25,133 bases of DNA from an uncultured Pseudomonadota bacterium (lineage in GTDB: Bacteria; Pseudomonadota; Gammaproteobacteria; Burkholderiales; SG8-39), in assembly GCA_903895005.1 (NCBI GenBank), contig CAITSH010000283.1, positions 1-25,133 on the forward strand, written 5' to 3'. The notes beneath the pieces were generated by a model. That model saw nothing but the letters and a program-made list of their open reading frames with translations. It made no database searches and was not told the origin of the DNA. Below, in pieces: positions 24,778-25,133 of the stretch (positions are counted from its first letter, which is position 1; every line of letters begins with the position of its first letter). The position numbers were made by a program, and so were the translations under genes.

Positions 24778-25077
24778 ATGGCCCAAACCACAGAAGACAT
24801 GCTGACAGAGTCGGCCCTCAACCGGCTCGCCAACGACAGCGACCCGCGTTTCAAGCAGGTCATCACGGCACTGATCAAGCACGTGCACGCGTTTGCGCGC
24901 GAGGTCGAAAAGGGGGTGAGAGGATCAGTTCAGAATTATGCAATATTCTCACCCCGATGTGCTGCAGTGAGGATTTTTGCGAAGAACGTTGGGAATGCTC
25001 CGATCCTTGCAAAAAATGAATTCACAGCCAGCGCCTCATCCGCGTTCTCGAGAATTACGCAGGTGAGCATGTTCTGA
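24778..25077 (+). pseudogene. Hydroxyquinol 1,2-dioxygenase, interrupted after about 45 codons
   Basis: The ATG at 24778 follows CTGGAGA with good spacing. The first 45 residues fit the N-terminal helical domain of intradiol dioxygenases of the hydroxyquinol type: SALNRLANDSDPRFKQVI and LIKHVHAFAREVE. From about 24910-24913 the resemblance ends; the expected continuation (L/T-rich, then E-E/A-W) is missing. The frame runs through unrelated sequence to a stop at 25075-25077, giving a 99-residue chimera without the Tyr/His iron ligands. The full enzyme is near 290 residues. The remainder may lie beyond an inserted element outside the window, or may be lost. If it is not restored, hydroxyquinol ring cleavage by this operon would fail. 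Confidence 0.75.
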
Positions 25078-25133
25078 AACGACAAGGCTCAGCCACCACA
25101 CTTACTCGGTCCTGGTTGCAGCACATCCAAAAC
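24913..25133. mobile_element. Possible end of an inserted element
   Basis: Sequence from 24913 is visibly more AT-rich than the operon and unrelated to the interrupted dioxygenase. Its first 43 bases carry inverted arms ggggtgaga (24913-24921) and tctcacccc (24947-24955), a form seen at transposon ends. A plus-strand frame is open from about 25020 to the window end (38 codons, reading RLIRVLENYAGEHVL then LTRSWLQHIQN) and could begin an element protein; I cannot assign it to a family. A competing ATG at 25016 gives only 16 codons. Without the far end, an insertion sequence cannot be told from another rearrangement or an assembly join. Confidence 0.4.

Overview
The window is GC-rich, densely packed, and has many long open frames lying antisense to real genes. 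It reads as a betaproteobacterial chromosome, most likely Burkholderiales or a related lineage. This rests on two orphan Bug/TctC-type periplasmic solute-binding proteins, aromatic-acid and sugar-acid catabolic clusters, and an archaic (spore coat U type) chaperone-usher pilus. No rRNA, tRNA, CRISPR array, phage gene or transcription regulator gene was found. The genus is inferred from gene content only.

Layout. 1-2344: a small hypothetical protein, short tandem repeats, then an exported metallo-beta-lactamase-fold protein closed by a clear intrinsic terminator. 2527-3519: a Bug-family binding protein. 3752-7884: a four-gene archaic chaperone-usher pilus cluster (pilin, chaperone, usher, second pilin) with tight or overlapping junctions. 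The last subunit is a single spore coat U domain with no N-terminal donor strand, which suggests a minimal tip subunit. 8028-11784: an RraA-type aldolase, a second Bug protein, a LigI-like amidohydrolase and an SDR dehydrogenase, probably a small catabolic unit for an oxo/hydroxy-dicarboxylate or lactone. 11870-12685: an exported SGNH-like hydrolase whose natural start appears to be ATA.

Minus strand, 17899 down to 12797: a likely operon of HpaH-type hydratase, HpaI-type aldolase, D-2-hydroxyacid dehydrogenase, Ldh2-type oxidoreductase and an MFS transporter. A perfect 18-bp inverted repeat lies in its only large internal gap. 19784-18246 (minus): an Ala/Pro/Glu-rich single-span membrane protein with three repeated charged helices. 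21709-19985 (minus): an IlvD/Edd dehydratase resembling L-arabinonate dehydratase.

22329-25133 (plus): a hydroxyquinol/3-oxoadipate operon (CoA-transferase A and B, maleylacetate reductase, hydroxyquinol 1,2-dioxygenase). It is preceded by a good sigma-70-like promoter overlapping two palindromes of the IclR-operator type. The dioxygenase frame is lost after about 45 codons, where unrelated, more AT-rich sequence begins. This is either a mobile-element insertion or a rearrangement/assembly junction at the end of the window.
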